DNA of 64,000 nt from Bradyrhizobium jicamae (GCF_018130695.1 NZ_JAFCJX010000020.1:106102-170101); one strand, 5' to 3'; numbered from the stretch's first letter, positions 1 through 9,399 are shown. Numbers and translations: made by a program. Notes: generated by a model not told the origin, from the sequence alone.

Positions 1-429
1 GGCCTCGAACGGGAATTGCTGCAGCAGCCGCGTGCACAGCGCGTGGATGGTCTGTACCTTCAGCCCGCCCGGCGTCTCCAGCGCGCAGGCGAACAGTTTT
101 CGCGCTTCTCTCCGCAGGTTTCTGGACGGATGCGGAATGCCGGCCTCCTTGATCGCGGCATCCAGTGCCGCATCGTCCAGCGTCACCCAATGGCCAAGCG
201 TGGTGAAGACGCGCTCGGCCATGTTGGCGGCAGCGGCCTTGGTGAAGGTGATGCAGAGGATCTTTTCCGGCGCCACGCCTTCCAGCAGCAGGCGGATCAC
301 GCGCTGCACCAGCACATGCGTCTTGCCCGAGCCGGCATTGGCCGACACGAAGGTCGACGCCTTCGGGTCGGACGCGCGCGCCTGCGCGTCGCGGACAGCG
401 GGTGGAATCGGGCGGGGCGCTTTCACCAT
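1..429 (-). CDS. addA: AddA double-strand-break repair helicase-nuclease, N-terminal part (gene runs off the window)
   Basis: The reading frame stays open from the ATG at 429 to the window edge, giving 143 N-terminal residues. The UvrD/Rep-type Walker A motif ANAGSGKT is at residues 30-37. It is followed by LLLEGVAPEKILCITFT, the helicase motif Ia region. AddA is the motor and nuclease subunit of AddAB, the alphaproteobacterial counterpart of RecBCD, which resects DNA ends for RecA loading. Its start overlaps the addB stop (ATGGTGA, 423-429), so the two are probably translated together. The nuclease domain lies outside the window. Confidence 0.93.
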   Translation of the reverse strand, partial: MVKAPRPIPPAVRDAQARASDPKASTFVSANAGSGKTHVLVQRVIRLLLEGVAPEKILCITFTKAAAANMAERVFTTLGHWVTLDDAALDAAIKEAGIPHPSRNLRREARKLFACALETPGGLKVQTIHALCTRLLQQFPFEA

Positions 430-3400
430 TCCTCGATCCCCAGGCCGCCGGCCGCGGACCATTCCTTGATTCGCGCGAGGTCGTCGTAGCTGCCGTAGCG
501 ATTGGCCCACATCGACAGGTTCAGCGAAGTATACGGCTGCTGCGGATCGTCGAAGGCGCGGATCAGCGCTTCCAGCTTGAGGCGCGCGCTGTCGGCGGCT
601 TCGTCCGGCCGCTGCGGCGTGTCGTTGGTGCGGATCTTCAATTCCAGCGTCCGGTGCTCGCCCGGCGGATTGTTGCCGCTCAACCGAACGTAAGCGAGTT
701 CGCCGACCGAGGCGCCGGCCGGGATCTCCTTGAAGCCGCCCTCGCGCAGGATCGCGGCCTCCAGCGTCAGCTGCGGCGACAGCCCCATGCGGACCTGCTT
801 GCCGGTCGGCGGCTGGCCGGTCTTGTAATCGAGGATCGCGTAGCTGCCGTCCTGCCGTAGCTCGATGCGATCGGCGCGGGCGGAGAGGATGAAGGTGCGC
901 TTGCCGTCGAGGGGGATGCCGATCTCGCCGCGGATCTCGGCGTCGAGCTTGTGGATGTCGCCGCGGCGCACCTGCTCCCATTCGGCAAACCAGGTGGCGA
1001 TGCGCTGGAAGCGCGGCCACCACAGCGCGCGCGCCTCCGGCCGCTCCATCAGCGGCGCAAAGTGCTTTCCGCCGATCTCGCGCAGCGTCTGCGCGACATT
1101 GTCGGGCAGCGCGTCGGCGAATCTTTCCGTGAACTCGCCGAGCGAATTGTGGATCGCCGAGCCCCGATCCGCCGCCGACAGCGGCATGTCGACGGGATCG
1201 AGCGGATCGAGCTTGAGGATGTACTTTGCGAAGATCGTGTAGGGGTCGCGCAGCCAGTCCTCGATCGCGGTCACCGACATCTTCAGCGGCCGCGTCGCGC
1301 GCGGCGGCCGCGGCTCCGGCTGCTTGACCGGTTCGACCCGAGACGGCCGATCGAGCTCGGCGGCGTATTGCACATATTTTTCGCCGAGGGCCTTGGCGGC
1401 GTCCCAGCGCTCGTCGCCGGCGACGGCTTCCAGCCGGTGCAGGAAGCGCGAGGCCACCGCCGGCGCGCCGCCGACCTTGGCGGCATGGGTGAGGATCACC
1501 TCGTCATGGCCGAGCAGCTGCGCAAAGTCGTGCGCGGAGAGGCCGATGCGGCGCTCGGGCAGATCGAGGCCGAGCTCATGGCGCATCGGCCGGCTCAGCC
1601 AGGGATCGATCCGCGGCGCCGGCGGCCAGACGCCCTCGACAAGGCCGCCGAGGATGATGCGATCGGATTCGGTGAGACGCGCTTCGAGCTGGCCGTAGAT
1701 GTTGAGCTGCGCCCGCGCCGATTCCGGACGCCGCACCATGCGGTCGGCAAACGCGGTCTGGAACACGTCGGGATAATCGGCGAGCGGCGTCATCAGCCCG
1801 CTGACCTGCTGCTTGGCGAGGAGATCGTCGAACGCGGCGGCCAGCGCCATGCCGGCGCGCTCCTCGAACGCCACGGGAATCCCGTGCTGGTCGCTGGAGA
1901 GCGCCACCAGCACCTCGCGATGGCGCGCGGCGAGCTCGGCGAAATCATGCGGCCGGGTGGTCGAGATGTTTTCCAGCGGCGTCAGCGCCGCCTGCAATTT
2001 CGCGATCAGCGTTTCGGCTTGATTGAGGTCTTCGTCGCGCAGCCTGGCGCGTTGCTCCAGCGCATGCACGGAGGAGAGCTCGCCGCTGCGCATCTTTTTG
2101 AGCTCGGCGCGGAAGCGTGCGAAGTCGCGCGCGAGTCCCGCGCCACCGGGTTGCGGACGCGTGCCGCGGAGAACGGCAAGTTCCAGCACCTCGATCGCGC
2201 GCTTGAGGGCGCGGTGCGAGCCGCCGAGCCGGAACAGCGGATGCTTGAGCAGCGCGAGCAATGTCGGCGGTTCGAGCCCGCGTGCCGCGGCTTCTGCAGC
2301 AAGGCGCGCAAACACGCCGGCCGGCGTTTCCATCAACGCGTCACCGCCGGAATCGTCGAATTCGAGATTCCACCGCGTCAGCGATGCCATCACCCGCCGC
2401 GCCAACGCGCGGTCGGGCGTCACCAGCGCGGCCGATTTGCCGAGATGCCGCGCCTCGCGCATCGCGACTGCGATCGCCAGCGCCTCCATCTCGGGATTGG
2501 GCGCTTCGACAACGGCGAGATTGGCCATGCCGGCGGAGATTCGCGCGACGATCTCCGGCCGCTCCAGGCGGTCGTGCCACTCGGCAGTCGCGGTCGAGGG
2601 CCGCATCGTTTCCGATACCAGCACTTCGCGCCCGAGCGGTGCATGTTCGGCCAGCAGCTCGACATCGCGTCGCTTGATGCCGAAGCGGTCGAGCAGCGCA
2701 TGCATCGCGAATTGCGGATGGTTCGAGGACGGCGGTGTGGTGAAGCGCCCCTCGGCGTTGCGTTCGCCGCCGATCGTGTCCCAGGATTCGTCGTCGAGAT
2801 CGGTATCGAGGCCAGGCAGCACGACCGCGCCATTCGAGAGCTTTGCAACCACATGCAGGAATTTTGCGGTGGCCGGCATCGAACCGGTCGAGCCGGCTGC
2901 GATCACCGGGCCTGGATGATGCGCGGTCAGCCGCTTCGCTTCAGCGTCGATCAACAAATCGCGCCGCGCCGCCGGTTCGATCCGGCCGATCTCGGCCAGA
3001 TGGTTCGGCCATGCTTGGCGGGCGATGCGCAGGAAATCGAGCGAGTGCTGCCAGTATTTGTCGAGCTGGTCCGGCACGATCCGGTCGAGCGCGTTCCAGT
3101 CGACGCCGCGCGTCACCATGTCGTCCATCAGACGCGCGAGGTCGCCGGCGAGCTGCAGTGTCGAGGCGGGGCCGCCGACCACCAGGGGCGAGGACACCGG
3201 CGTCCGCGACCAGGCCGCGACCAGATGCGCCAGGGTCAGCCGGCGTTCCAGCTCTGCCATTCGTGGCGGGATGTCGAGCGATGTCGTGCCGCCGACCGCG
3301 TCGGATTGCTCGGCGAAGGCAAGCTCGTCCTCGTCGATATCGCCGAGCGCGACGATTCGCGGCAGCACCGCGGCATCCGTATCGAGCACGTCGAGGAAGA

Positions 3401-3569
3401 TTTCGCGCGCCAGCCGTCCGGCGCGGCGGGTCGGCAGATAGAGTGTGGCCTGTGCGAGTTTCGCGGGATCCTGCCGCGCCGCGAATCCGTCCACCAGCCG
3501 GCCATCGACCAGCGCCGAGATGACGGTACGCAGGAACGGCGCTGAAACTGGAACGCTGAAAACACGCAT
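423..3569 (-). CDS. addB: AddB, double-strand-break repair protein
   Basis: At 1048 residues this has the size of alphaproteobacterial AddB. The N-terminal half is a helicase-like fold without a good Walker A. The C-terminal part carries a PD-(D/E)XK nuclease signature: GSAIHNSLGEF and then AILDYKTGQPPTGKQ near residue 915, with the catalytic D-Y-K visible. AddB pairs with AddA to unwind and trim double-strand ends before recombination. addA follows directly with a 7-nt overlap. The long open frame on the opposite strand (951-3545) is a GC-rich shadow. Confidence 0.93.
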   Translation of the reverse strand: MRVFSVPVSAPFLRTVISALVDGRLVDGFAARQDPAKLAQATLYLPTRRAGRLAREIFLDVLDTDAAVLPRIVALGDIDEDELAFAEQSDAVGGTTSLDIPPRMAELERRLTLAHLVAAWSRTPVSSPLVVGGPASTLQLAGDLARLMDDMVTRGVDWNALDRIVPDQLDKYWQHSLDFLRIARQAWPNHLAEIGRIEPAARRDLLIDAEAKRLTAHHPGPVIAAGSTGSMPATAKFLHVVAKLSNGAVVLPGLDTDLDDESWDTIGGERNAEGRFTTPPSSNHPQFAMHALLDRFGIKRRDVELLAEHAPLGREVLVSETMRPSTATAEWHDRLERPEIVARISAGMANLAVVEAPNPEMEALAIAVAMREARHLGKSAALVTPDRALARRVMASLTRWNLEFDDSGGDALMETPAGVFARLAAEAAARGLEPPTLLALLKHPLFRLGGSHRALKRAIEVLELAVLRGTRPQPGGAGLARDFARFRAELKKMRSGELSSVHALEQRARLRDEDLNQAETLIAKLQAALTPLENISTTRPHDFAELAARHREVLVALSSDQHGIPVAFEERAGMALAAAFDDLLAKQQVSGLMTPLADYPDVFQTAFADRMVRRPESARAQLNIYGQLEARLTESDRIILGGLVEGVWPPAPRIDPWLSRPMRHELGLDLPERRIGLSAHDFAQLLGHDEVILTHAAKVGGAPAVASRFLHRLEAVAGDERWDAAKALGEKYVQYAAELDRPSRVEPVKQPEPRPPRATRPLKMSVTAIEDWLRDPYTIFAKYILKLDPLDPVDMPLSAADRGSAIHNSLGEFTERFADALPDNVAQTLREIGGKHFAPLMERPEARALWWPRFQRIATWFAEWEQVRRGDIHKLDAEIRGEIGIPLDGKRTFILSARADRIELRQDGSYAILDYKTGQPPTGKQVRMGLSPQLTLEAAILREGGFKEIPAGASVGELAYVRLSGNNPPGEHRTLELKIRTNDTPQRPDEAADSARLKLEALIRAFDDPQQPYTSLNLSMWANRYGSYDDLARIKEWSAAGGLGIEEW

Positions 3570-3602
3570 GGGCGGCCTGATTCGGGATCAGGGCGCAATA
3601 TA

Positions 3603-3720
3603 GCCCCACTGTCGTCATCCGCGCATGCGGGTGACCCAGTATTCCAGAGGCAGTGGTGTTTGATCCGAGGGGCCGCGGCGTACTGGGTGCCCCGCCTTCG
3701 CGGGGTATGACAGCGGAGCG
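3603..3720. repeat. Intergenic imperfect inverted repeat (GTCATCC...GGTATGAC type)
   Basis: The 159-bp gap between addB and murU holds two nested stem-loops. The outer arms are GTCATCCGCGCATGCGGGTG and its imperfect complement ending CGCGGGGTATGAC. Inside them lie CCCAGTA and TACTGGG. The form is that of a dispersed chromosomal palindrome. No open frame is convincing here. Confidence 0.6.
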
Positions 3721-3728
3721 TGAGGCGC

Positions 3729-4472
3729 TTACGCCACGCTCTCCAGATACGCCTCTTCCGCGGCCTGGACCGCGTCGGGGGTTCCGACATGCATCCAGAC
3801 GCCGTCGAGCCGCAGGCCGAACAGCCGCTCCTGCTCGTTGGCGCGGTCGAACATCTTGGTCAGCGAGAACTCGCCCGCGGGCGCATCGGCAAACAGCGCC
3901 GGCGACATGATCGCTGCACCCGCATAGACGAACGGCACCACCTGGTTTTCCCGGCGTTTGCGGAGCGCGCCATCGGGCAGCATCGAATAGTCGCCGCGGC
4001 CGCTATAGCCGATGCTGGAGGTGGTCGGCGCCATCAGCAGCAGGATGTCCATCCGCGCGGGATCGAAGGCTTCGGCGAGCCGCGCCAGGTTGGAGCGCAC
4101 GCCGTCGATCCACATCGTGTCGGCGTTGAGATGGAAGAACGGGGTGTCGCCAAGCAGCGGCAGCGCCTTCACGACCGCGCCGCCGGTGCCGAGCACCTGG
4201 TCGCGCTCGTCGGAGATGATCACGCGCGGGCGGCTGCGGGTCTTGACGTGCTCGATGATCTGGTCGGGCAGATAGTGCACGTTCACGACAGCCTCGGTGA
4301 CCCCGGCGCCGGCGAGCTTGTCGAGGACATGGTCGAGCAGCGGCTGGCCGGCCACGCTGACCAGTGGCTTCGGTCTGGTGTTGGTCAGCGGGCGCATCCG
4401 CACGCCGAGACCGGCGGCGAGCACCATGGCTTTGTGGGGGGTGACGGGCATCTTCAGGAGGGTCTCGGTCAT
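3729..4472 (-). CDS. murU: Sugar-1-phosphate nucleotidyltransferase, MurU-like (MurNAc-1-P uridylyltransferase)
   Basis: The product is 247 aa from the ATG at 4472; a 15-residue longer frame exists but begins in non-coding-looking sequence. The N-terminal motif MVLAAGLGVRMRPLT is the GxGxRxxPLT nucleotide-binding loop of NDP-sugar pyrophosphorylases. DQVLGTGGAVVKALPLLGD and LNADTMW follow, the latter holding the Asp that binds metal and sugar phosphate. Generic annotations would call it a mannose-1-P guanylyltransferase. The AmgK-like kinase fused to TsaE upstream argues for MurU in the anhydro-MurNAc recycling route to UDP-MurNAc. The substrate is inferred from context. Confidence 0.8.
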   Translation of the reverse strand: MTETLLKMPVTPHKAMVLAAGLGVRMRPLTNTRPKPLVSVAGQPLLDHVLDKLAGAGVTEAVVNVHYLPDQIIEHVKTRSRPRVIISDERDQVLGTGGAVVKALPLLGDTPFFHLNADTMWIDGVRSNLARLAEAFDPARMDILLLMAPTTSSIGYSGRGDYSMLPDGALRKRRENQVVPFVYAGAAIMSPALFADAPAGEFSLTKMFDRANEQERLFGLRLDGVWMHVGTPDAVQAAEEAYLESVA

Positions 4473-4585
4473 GATGTCTCTGCGGCGCCGATCATAGCAC
4501 GGCGATTCGGCAAGCATATCGATCAGACGCCATAGTCATCGGACATGACGGCCGTGCGACGATAATGGGCAACGGGAAGCCTTTG

Positions 4586-4638
4586 TTTGAGCATGATCTG
4601 ATCGGAAAACCGATGCTCACTTTTCCGGATCATGCTCT
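4586..4638. repeat. Repeat family A, copy 1 (GCATGATC...GATCATGC palindrome)
   Basis: This copy has outer arms TGAGCATGATC and GATCATGCTCTT around an inner core with CGGAAAA and TTTTCCG. Six further copies occur at 17195, 25107, 28456, 36811, 54360 and 57221. It lies directly against the pilZ stop codon (TAA, 4638-4640). Confidence 0.85.
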
Positions 4639-4961
4639 TAGGCGTCGGCGGCTTGCGCGCCACGCCTGGCGTTTTTCTTCTTCTTGTCGCCCTGTTTCAG
4701 GAAATTGACGCCGATCTGGTCGCCGTTGACCCATGCCAGCTCGCAGCGGCGGTAGGCCAATCCTGTGGACGACAGCAGCAGGAAAAACTCTTTCAGATGC
4801 AGGCCCTCGACCGAGCCTTCGACCGTGAGCTTGGCGCCGCTCTCGGAGACGTCCTCCATCACGCAGTCGCGCCGCCAGGTGCCGTCGATGCCCATCATAT
4901 GCGCCGCGAAGCCGCGCTCGAATACGACCCGATCACCCTTGCGCCGCTCCGACGTCGCCAT
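4638..4961 (-). CDS. PilZ domain protein
   Basis: The product is 107 aa from the ATG at 4961; the upstream in-frame extension is unlikely. It starts MATSERRKGDRVVFERGF, which contains the RxxxR-type segment of PilZ domains. DVSESGAKL follows, the D/NxSxxG motif that binds cyclic di-GMP. The tail is very basic (KQGDKKKKNARRG). It is a short single-domain protein, probably a c-di-GMP receptor or adaptor. The target cannot be read from the sequence. It sits between murU and tsaE-amgK on the same strand, with repeats on both sides. Confidence 0.85.
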   Translation of the reverse strand: MATSERRKGDRVVFERGFAAHMMGIDGTWRRDCVMEDVSESGAKLTVEGSVEGLHLKEFFLLLSSTGLAYRRCELAWVNGDQIGVNFLKQGDKKKKNARRGAQAADA

Positions 4962-5050
4962 GGTCCGTCTATGCTCCCGATCCGCCGGCCCCATGGGCGG
5001 AGCACGGCCGGCGCAGTGTAGGAGAGGGATGGCTAACAACCGGTAAACCA

Positions 5051-5107
5051 TAGCGTTTTCGAGCGAAGTGGATACCGGTTCGCGTCAAGAAAACGCGTCA
5101 AACAAGG
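5051..5107. repeat. Repeat family B, copy 1 (GCGTTTTC...GAAAACGC)
   Basis: The arms TAGCGTTTTC and GAAAACGCGTCA flank a core with GAGCGAAGTGG and ACCGGTTCGCG. The same element recurs at 53710-53766 and, inverted, at 13727-13774. It fills most of the gap between pilZ and tsaE-amgK. Confidence 0.85.
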
Positions 5108-5110
5108 AGT

Positions 5111-6634
5111 CTACCGAACCGGTGGTGGCACGTGGGCCTGATACCAGTCGCGGAAGCCTGATAGCGCCGGGTGGGCCAGCGACCGGTTGAGGTAGGTCCA
5201 GATCCGCGGCTGGTGCTTGAGATATTGCGGCTTCCCGTCACGCCGGTTGAGTCGGGCGAAGGTGCCGAGCAACCGCGTATTCCGCTGCGCCGACATGATG
5301 GCATAGAGCTCGGCGAAGGCGGCCGGATCGAAGGTGTCATCGGTCGCGCGTCGCGCCTTGATGTAGCGGGTCAACAGCGAGAGCTCGAGCTGCTCGGGCA
5401 CGTCGATCCGCGCATCCTGCAGCAGCGACACCATGTCGTAGGCGGCCGGACCGAGCACCGCGTCCTGGAAGTCGATGATGCCGACACGCAGGATGCCGGT
5501 GCGCTCGGCGAGCCAGATGATGTTCGGCGAATGGAAGTCGCGCATCACCCAGGTCCGCGGCGCGGCCGCCGGCTTCTCCAGCAGCGTGCGCCACATCGCA
5601 AAGAATTCGTCGCGCAGTTCGTCGCTCGGCGTGACGCCGCGATCGGGCATGTACCATTCGAGCATCAGGCCGATCTCGATCAGCCAGGCGTCGATGTCGA
5701 ACACGGGGATGTTGTAGATCGAATGCTGCGTCAGCGGCAGCTGCTCCGGCAACGTCTCGCGATGCAGCGCCGCTAGCATGTCGGTCGCGGCTTCATAACG
5801 CTCGGCGATGGGCTGCGGCGGATCGCCTTCAATAACGCCGACACCGCCGAAATCCTCGGTGATGAGGAAGCCGGCGTCGAGATGGGTGTGCCGGATCGCA
5901 GGCGCCGAGAAGCCGTGCTTGCGCAGGCCGTTGCCGATGGCGACGAACGGCTTGACGTCCTCGGCGAGATGCACGGCGGCGCTGTAGGATCGTCCGTTGT
6001 AGATCGCAGCCCCATCGGGCCGCTTCGGCGAGTTCATCAGGATGACGCTGCCGTCATCGTTGCGCAGCCGCGCGTAGGAGCGCGTCGAGGCATCGCCCGG
6101 CATGCGCTCGCGCGCGGCGTCGAGGAAACCCGCGAGCTCGAGAAACTGGCGCAGCGTCTTCAGTCGTGAAACCTTTGCGGCGGATGTGCCGTGACCGGTG
6201 ATCTCGGCGGCGCGCGCGGTCGATCCGAGCGCGGGACGATGGCTGAAGGCGATGTCGATGCGATCGGCAGGCAGCGCGTCGGGCGCGCGCTCCGGCCATT
6301 CGATCAGCGCGACGATGCCGTCGGGCAATGGCGACAGCCCGATCTCCTCCAGCTCGCTCGCATCATTGATCCGGTAGAGATCGGCGTGGATGAGCGGGAA
6401 TGACGGAAGCTCGTAGCTCTGCGCCAGGGTGAAGGTCGGGCTCGGCACTTCCAGTTCGTCGTCGCCGGCGAGATAGCGGATCAGCGCGCGGGCGGATGCG
6501 GTCTTGCCGGCGCCGAGATCGCCGGACAGCGTGATGGTGTCGCCGGCGCCGATCAGGAGCGCGAGATCGGCCATCAGCTGCGCCGTCGCGGTTTCGTTCG
6601 CGAGCGGCACCGAGAATGTGGTCGGGGCGCTCAT
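5111..6634 (-). CDS. Fusion of TsaE (t6A synthesis ATPase) and an AmgK-like aminoglycoside-type phosphotransferase
   Basis: This 507-aa protein has two domains. Residues 1 to about 150 are TsaE: Walker A GDLGAGKT at 38-45, then SPTFTLAQSYE and HADLYRI. This is the ATPase that cycles the TsaBD complex making t6A37 on ANN-decoding tRNAs. From about residue 160 there is a small-molecule kinase: GDASTRSYARL, the catalytic loop VMRDFHSPNIIW, and the metal-binding GIIDFQDAVLGP. This half resembles AmgK, which phosphorylates MurNAc/GlcNAc at C1 and feeds MurU; murU lies two genes downstream. The fusion is widespread in alphaproteobacteria. Its start overlaps the divL stop by 4 nt (ATGA). Confidence 0.9.
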   Translation of the reverse strand: MSAPTTFSVPLANETATAQLMADLALLIGAGDTITLSGDLGAGKTASARALIRYLAGDDELEVPSPTFTLAQSYELPSFPLIHADLYRINDASELEEIGLSPLPDGIVALIEWPERAPDALPADRIDIAFSHRPALGSTARAAEITGHGTSAAKVSRLKTLRQFLELAGFLDAARERMPGDASTRSYARLRNDDGSVILMNSPKRPDGAAIYNGRSYSAAVHLAEDVKPFVAIGNGLRKHGFSAPAIRHTHLDAGFLITEDFGGVGVIEGDPPQPIAERYEAATDMLAALHRETLPEQLPLTQHSIYNIPVFDIDAWLIEIGLMLEWYMPDRGVTPSDELRDEFFAMWRTLLEKPAAAPRTWVMRDFHSPNIIWLAERTGILRVGIIDFQDAVLGPAAYDMVSLLQDARIDVPEQLELSLLTRYIKARRATDDTFDPAAFAELYAIMSAQRNTRLLGTFARLNRRDGKPQYLKHQPRIWTYLNRSLAHPALSGFRDWYQAHVPPPVR

Positions 6635-9144
6635 TCCGCGGCGTTGCGATGCGCGGTCTGGTCGATCGGGAAGTCGCAGGTCACGGTGGTGCCCTTGCCG
6701 ACGGTCGAATCGACCCGTACCCGGCCGCCATGCAGCTCGACGAAGGAGCGCACCAGCGACAGGCCAAGGCCGGCACCGCGGTGCCGGGAGCCGTGCGAAT
6801 GGCTCTCGAACCAGTTGAACACCTTGTCCTTCATCTCCGGCGGAATGCCGGGCCCCGCATCGGTCACCGCAAACACCACGCTGTGCTCGGTCCGCCGCGC
6901 GCTGATGGTCACCGTCGCATCATGCGGCGAGAAGCCGACGGCGTTGGCGAGCAGATTGTAGAGCACCTGCACAACCCGCCGCTCGTCGCCGATGAAATCA
7001 CCGATATTGGGCGAAACCTCGACCTTGAGCGCGATCCGGTCGGTGGCGAGCCGGTCCTGGATACCCTCGGCGGCGGCCTCGATCGCCTTGCCGATATTGA
7101 CCGGGCCGAGCTCGAGCTTCATCGCGCCGGCGTCGATGGTGGCGAGGTCGAGGATGTTGTTGGTCAGCGCCAGGAGCGCGTTGGTCGATTTGGTGACGTA
7201 GTCGAGATACTCGGCCTGCTTCGGCGTCAGCGGCCCGGTCGAGGGATCGCTGAGGAAATGCGCGAAGCCGATGATGGTGGTCAAGGGCGCGCGCAGCTCG
7301 TAGGAGACGTGGTGGACGAAGTCCACCTTCATCTGGTCGGCGGTCTCCAGCGCCTCGTTGCGCTCGCGCAGCGCGCGCTCGACATTCTCGGTGTCGGTGA
7401 TGTCCTGGAAGGTCAGGAGCGTCGCGCCGTCCGGCAGCGGCATGCTCTGGCAGGTCAGCACGCTGCCGTCCTTGCGTTCCAGCTTCAACGCGACCTGGGC
7501 GCGGCTCTCGAGCGCGGTGACGGATTCGCGGAGCGTCCGCCAGGTCAGCGCGTCGTCGAACAGCGGTTTGCACAGCGCTTCCACCGTCTCGATATGCGGC
7601 TCCTCGTGCAGCGCTTCCGGCGACAGCTTCCACATCCTGGCGAAGGCCGGGTTGAACAGCCGGGCGCGGCCGTTGCTGCCGAACACAGCGACCGCTTCGG
7701 CGAGATTGTCCAGCGTCTCGCGCTGCACCCGCGTCAGGCCGTCGAAGCGGCGGGCGAGGTCGAGGCTTTCGGTGACGTTGTCGAACAGATAGGTGACGCC
7801 GCCCTCGAGGTTCGGCGTGGTGACGACGCTGACGGCGCGGCCGTCAGGCAGGAACCAGGTGTAGGTCTCCGATTCGACCGCGCGATAGGCCTCATGCAGC
7901 TTGGCCTTCCAGGCGCGGAAGTCCGGCTGCTCCGGCAGCTTGCGGTTGGCGCGCAGGCGATCGAGCACGCTCGAATCATCGGGGTTGCCGTCGAGGAACG
8001 CCTGGTCGAAGTCCCAGAGCCGCCGGTAGGATTCATTGTAGAAGGAGAGCCGGCGGTTGGCGTCGAACACCGCGACGCCCGACGACAATTGGTCGAGCGT
8101 GCGGCGGTGCGCTTCCATCATCCGCGCCATCGCGGCCTTCAGCGCGGCCGCCTCGCTGGCATCGATCGCAATCCCGGCACTGCCGCCGCCGAGCTTCAGC
8201 GCCTGCACGTCATAGATGCGGCGCTCGCCGCTGACCACGATCGGCAGCCGCGCGCTGTAGCTGGAATTGTCGTTGAGCACGCGGCTCATGTCGGTGCGCT
8301 GGTCGCTCTCGAGCAGCTCGAGATTGCGACGGATCGTATCCGCGACGCTGTTCCCCTCGGTCGCACGGACGTAGGCGGCATTGGCGTACCGCAGATTGCC
8401 TTCCGCGCTCTTGGCCCAGATCGGCCACGGCGCCGAGGCGGCGAAGTCGCGCAGCAGCTCGGTCTCTTCCTGCAGTGTCTTGTAGCGCAAATTGGATTCG
8501 GCGAGCTCGCGGCGCAGTCCGCCGAGTTCGCGAATCCGCACAATGGCTTGGCCGCCGATCGCGCGGCCCATCGCCTCGATGGCGCGGCCCGCCGAGGTCG
8601 AGAGATTGAGCAGGAAGGGCTCGCCCTTCTCGCGCAGCGCGTCGACGGCATGGTCCATCTGCAGCGCCGGCTCGGGCGGCAGCCAGGTTCCAAAGGCGAG
8701 GATGCGCTGCGGCGCGTGGATGTCCTGCGACATCAACAGCGAGATGTCGCCGGAGATCTGCGGACGGTTGTCGCCGGCGTTCCAGGAGATCAGCACCTGC
8801 GGCTCGGCGAACAGCAGCGCGCGCAACCGGTCGGACTGCGCCTGCAGGTCCGCGATCTCCGAGCGCAGCCGCATTTCGTTGCCGGTCGCGCGCAGCCGCG
8901 TCCGCATCAGCAGGATCGCGGCGACCACGGAGAAACCGACCAGCGCGAACGAGGTGGTGAGGACCGCGATTTCCTGATGATTGAGGTCGAACAGGCCGGC
9001 AAGGACATCGGTGAACGCCATGTCGGCGGCATACGCTTTGCTTGCCGGCCACAGTGCCGTGGTGGCGAGCGCAATCACGCCGTCGCGCGCCAGTGAGGTG
9101 CATGACAGCAGGGTTCGACGCATGGCCGCGACTACGCCCGACAT
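6631..9144 (-). CDS. divL: DivL-like PAS sensor kinase with Tyr replacing the phospho-acceptor His
   Basis: The product is 837 aa from the ATG at 9144, which has GGGG 8 nt upstream; an alternative start at 9225 adds 27 residues. A membrane segment (AVLTTSFALVGFSVVAAILL) follows the N-terminus, then several PAS-like regions. Next come a dimerization helix and a kinase ATPase domain with N-box LLANAVGF, G1 DAGPGIPPEM and G2 GAGLGLSLV. The H-box reads HHVSYELRAPLT, with Tyr (codon 7300-7302, residue 615) where kinases have His. That substitution is the hallmark of Caulobacter DivL, a pseudo-kinase that steers CckA/CtrA. It is followed by tsaE-amgK with a 4-nt overlap. Confidence 0.88.
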   Translation of the reverse strand: MSGVVAAMRRTLLSCTSLARDGVIALATTALWPASKAYAADMAFTDVLAGLFDLNHQEIAVLTTSFALVGFSVVAAILLMRTRLRATGNEMRLRSEIADLQAQSDRLRALLFAEPQVLISWNAGDNRPQISGDISLLMSQDIHAPQRILAFGTWLPPEPALQMDHAVDALREKGEPFLLNLSTSAGRAIEAMGRAIGGQAIVRIRELGGLRRELAESNLRYKTLQEETELLRDFAASAPWPIWAKSAEGNLRYANAAYVRATEGNSVADTIRRNLELLESDQRTDMSRVLNDNSSYSARLPIVVSGERRIYDVQALKLGGGSAGIAIDASEAAALKAAMARMMEAHRRTLDQLSSGVAVFDANRRLSFYNESYRRLWDFDQAFLDGNPDDSSVLDRLRANRKLPEQPDFRAWKAKLHEAYRAVESETYTWFLPDGRAVSVVTTPNLEGGVTYLFDNVTESLDLARRFDGLTRVQRETLDNLAEAVAVFGSNGRARLFNPAFARMWKLSPEALHEEPHIETVEALCKPLFDDALTWRTLRESVTALESRAQVALKLERKDGSVLTCQSMPLPDGATLLTFQDITDTENVERALRERNEALETADQMKVDFVHHVSYELRAPLTTIIGFAHFLSDPSTGPLTPKQAEYLDYVTKSTNALLALTNNILDLATIDAGAMKLELGPVNIGKAIEAAAEGIQDRLATDRIALKVEVSPNIGDFIGDERRVVQVLYNLLANAVGFSPHDATVTISARRTEHSVVFAVTDAGPGIPPEMKDKVFNWFESHSHGSRHRGAGLGLSLVRSFVELHGGRVRVDSTVGKGTTVTCDFPIDQTAHRNAAE

Positions 9145-9399
9145 TATTTGCCCCAGAACGCACAACTTCAGCGCACGATCCGCAGAGAGGGAAGACCGGC
9201 TTTCCGGAAAATCATGCTCGACCAAGAGGATACGGCATGACGATAAACTCGATGCGCCGCCACGCCTGCCCGGCGAAGACCCCCCGCCGTGCTCGAATCA
9301 AAGCAGAATAGTCCCAAGGTGACTCAGGGGGTAAGAGTCCAGATCGTGAACGCGAAATCGGTTGTGAAAAAATGCGGTGACGACGTGCGCGATCGCGCA

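Noticed and set aside
951..3545. 864-codon open frame on the plus strand opposite addB
   Set aside because: It runs antisense to a gene with clear helicase/nuclease motifs; its product is Arg/His/Gln-rich with no motif. It is a GC-driven shadow.
6616..9096. 826-codon open frame opposite divL
   Set aside because: The minus strand has PAS, HisKA-like and ATPase motifs; the opposite product is rich in Arg, His and Gly without domains.
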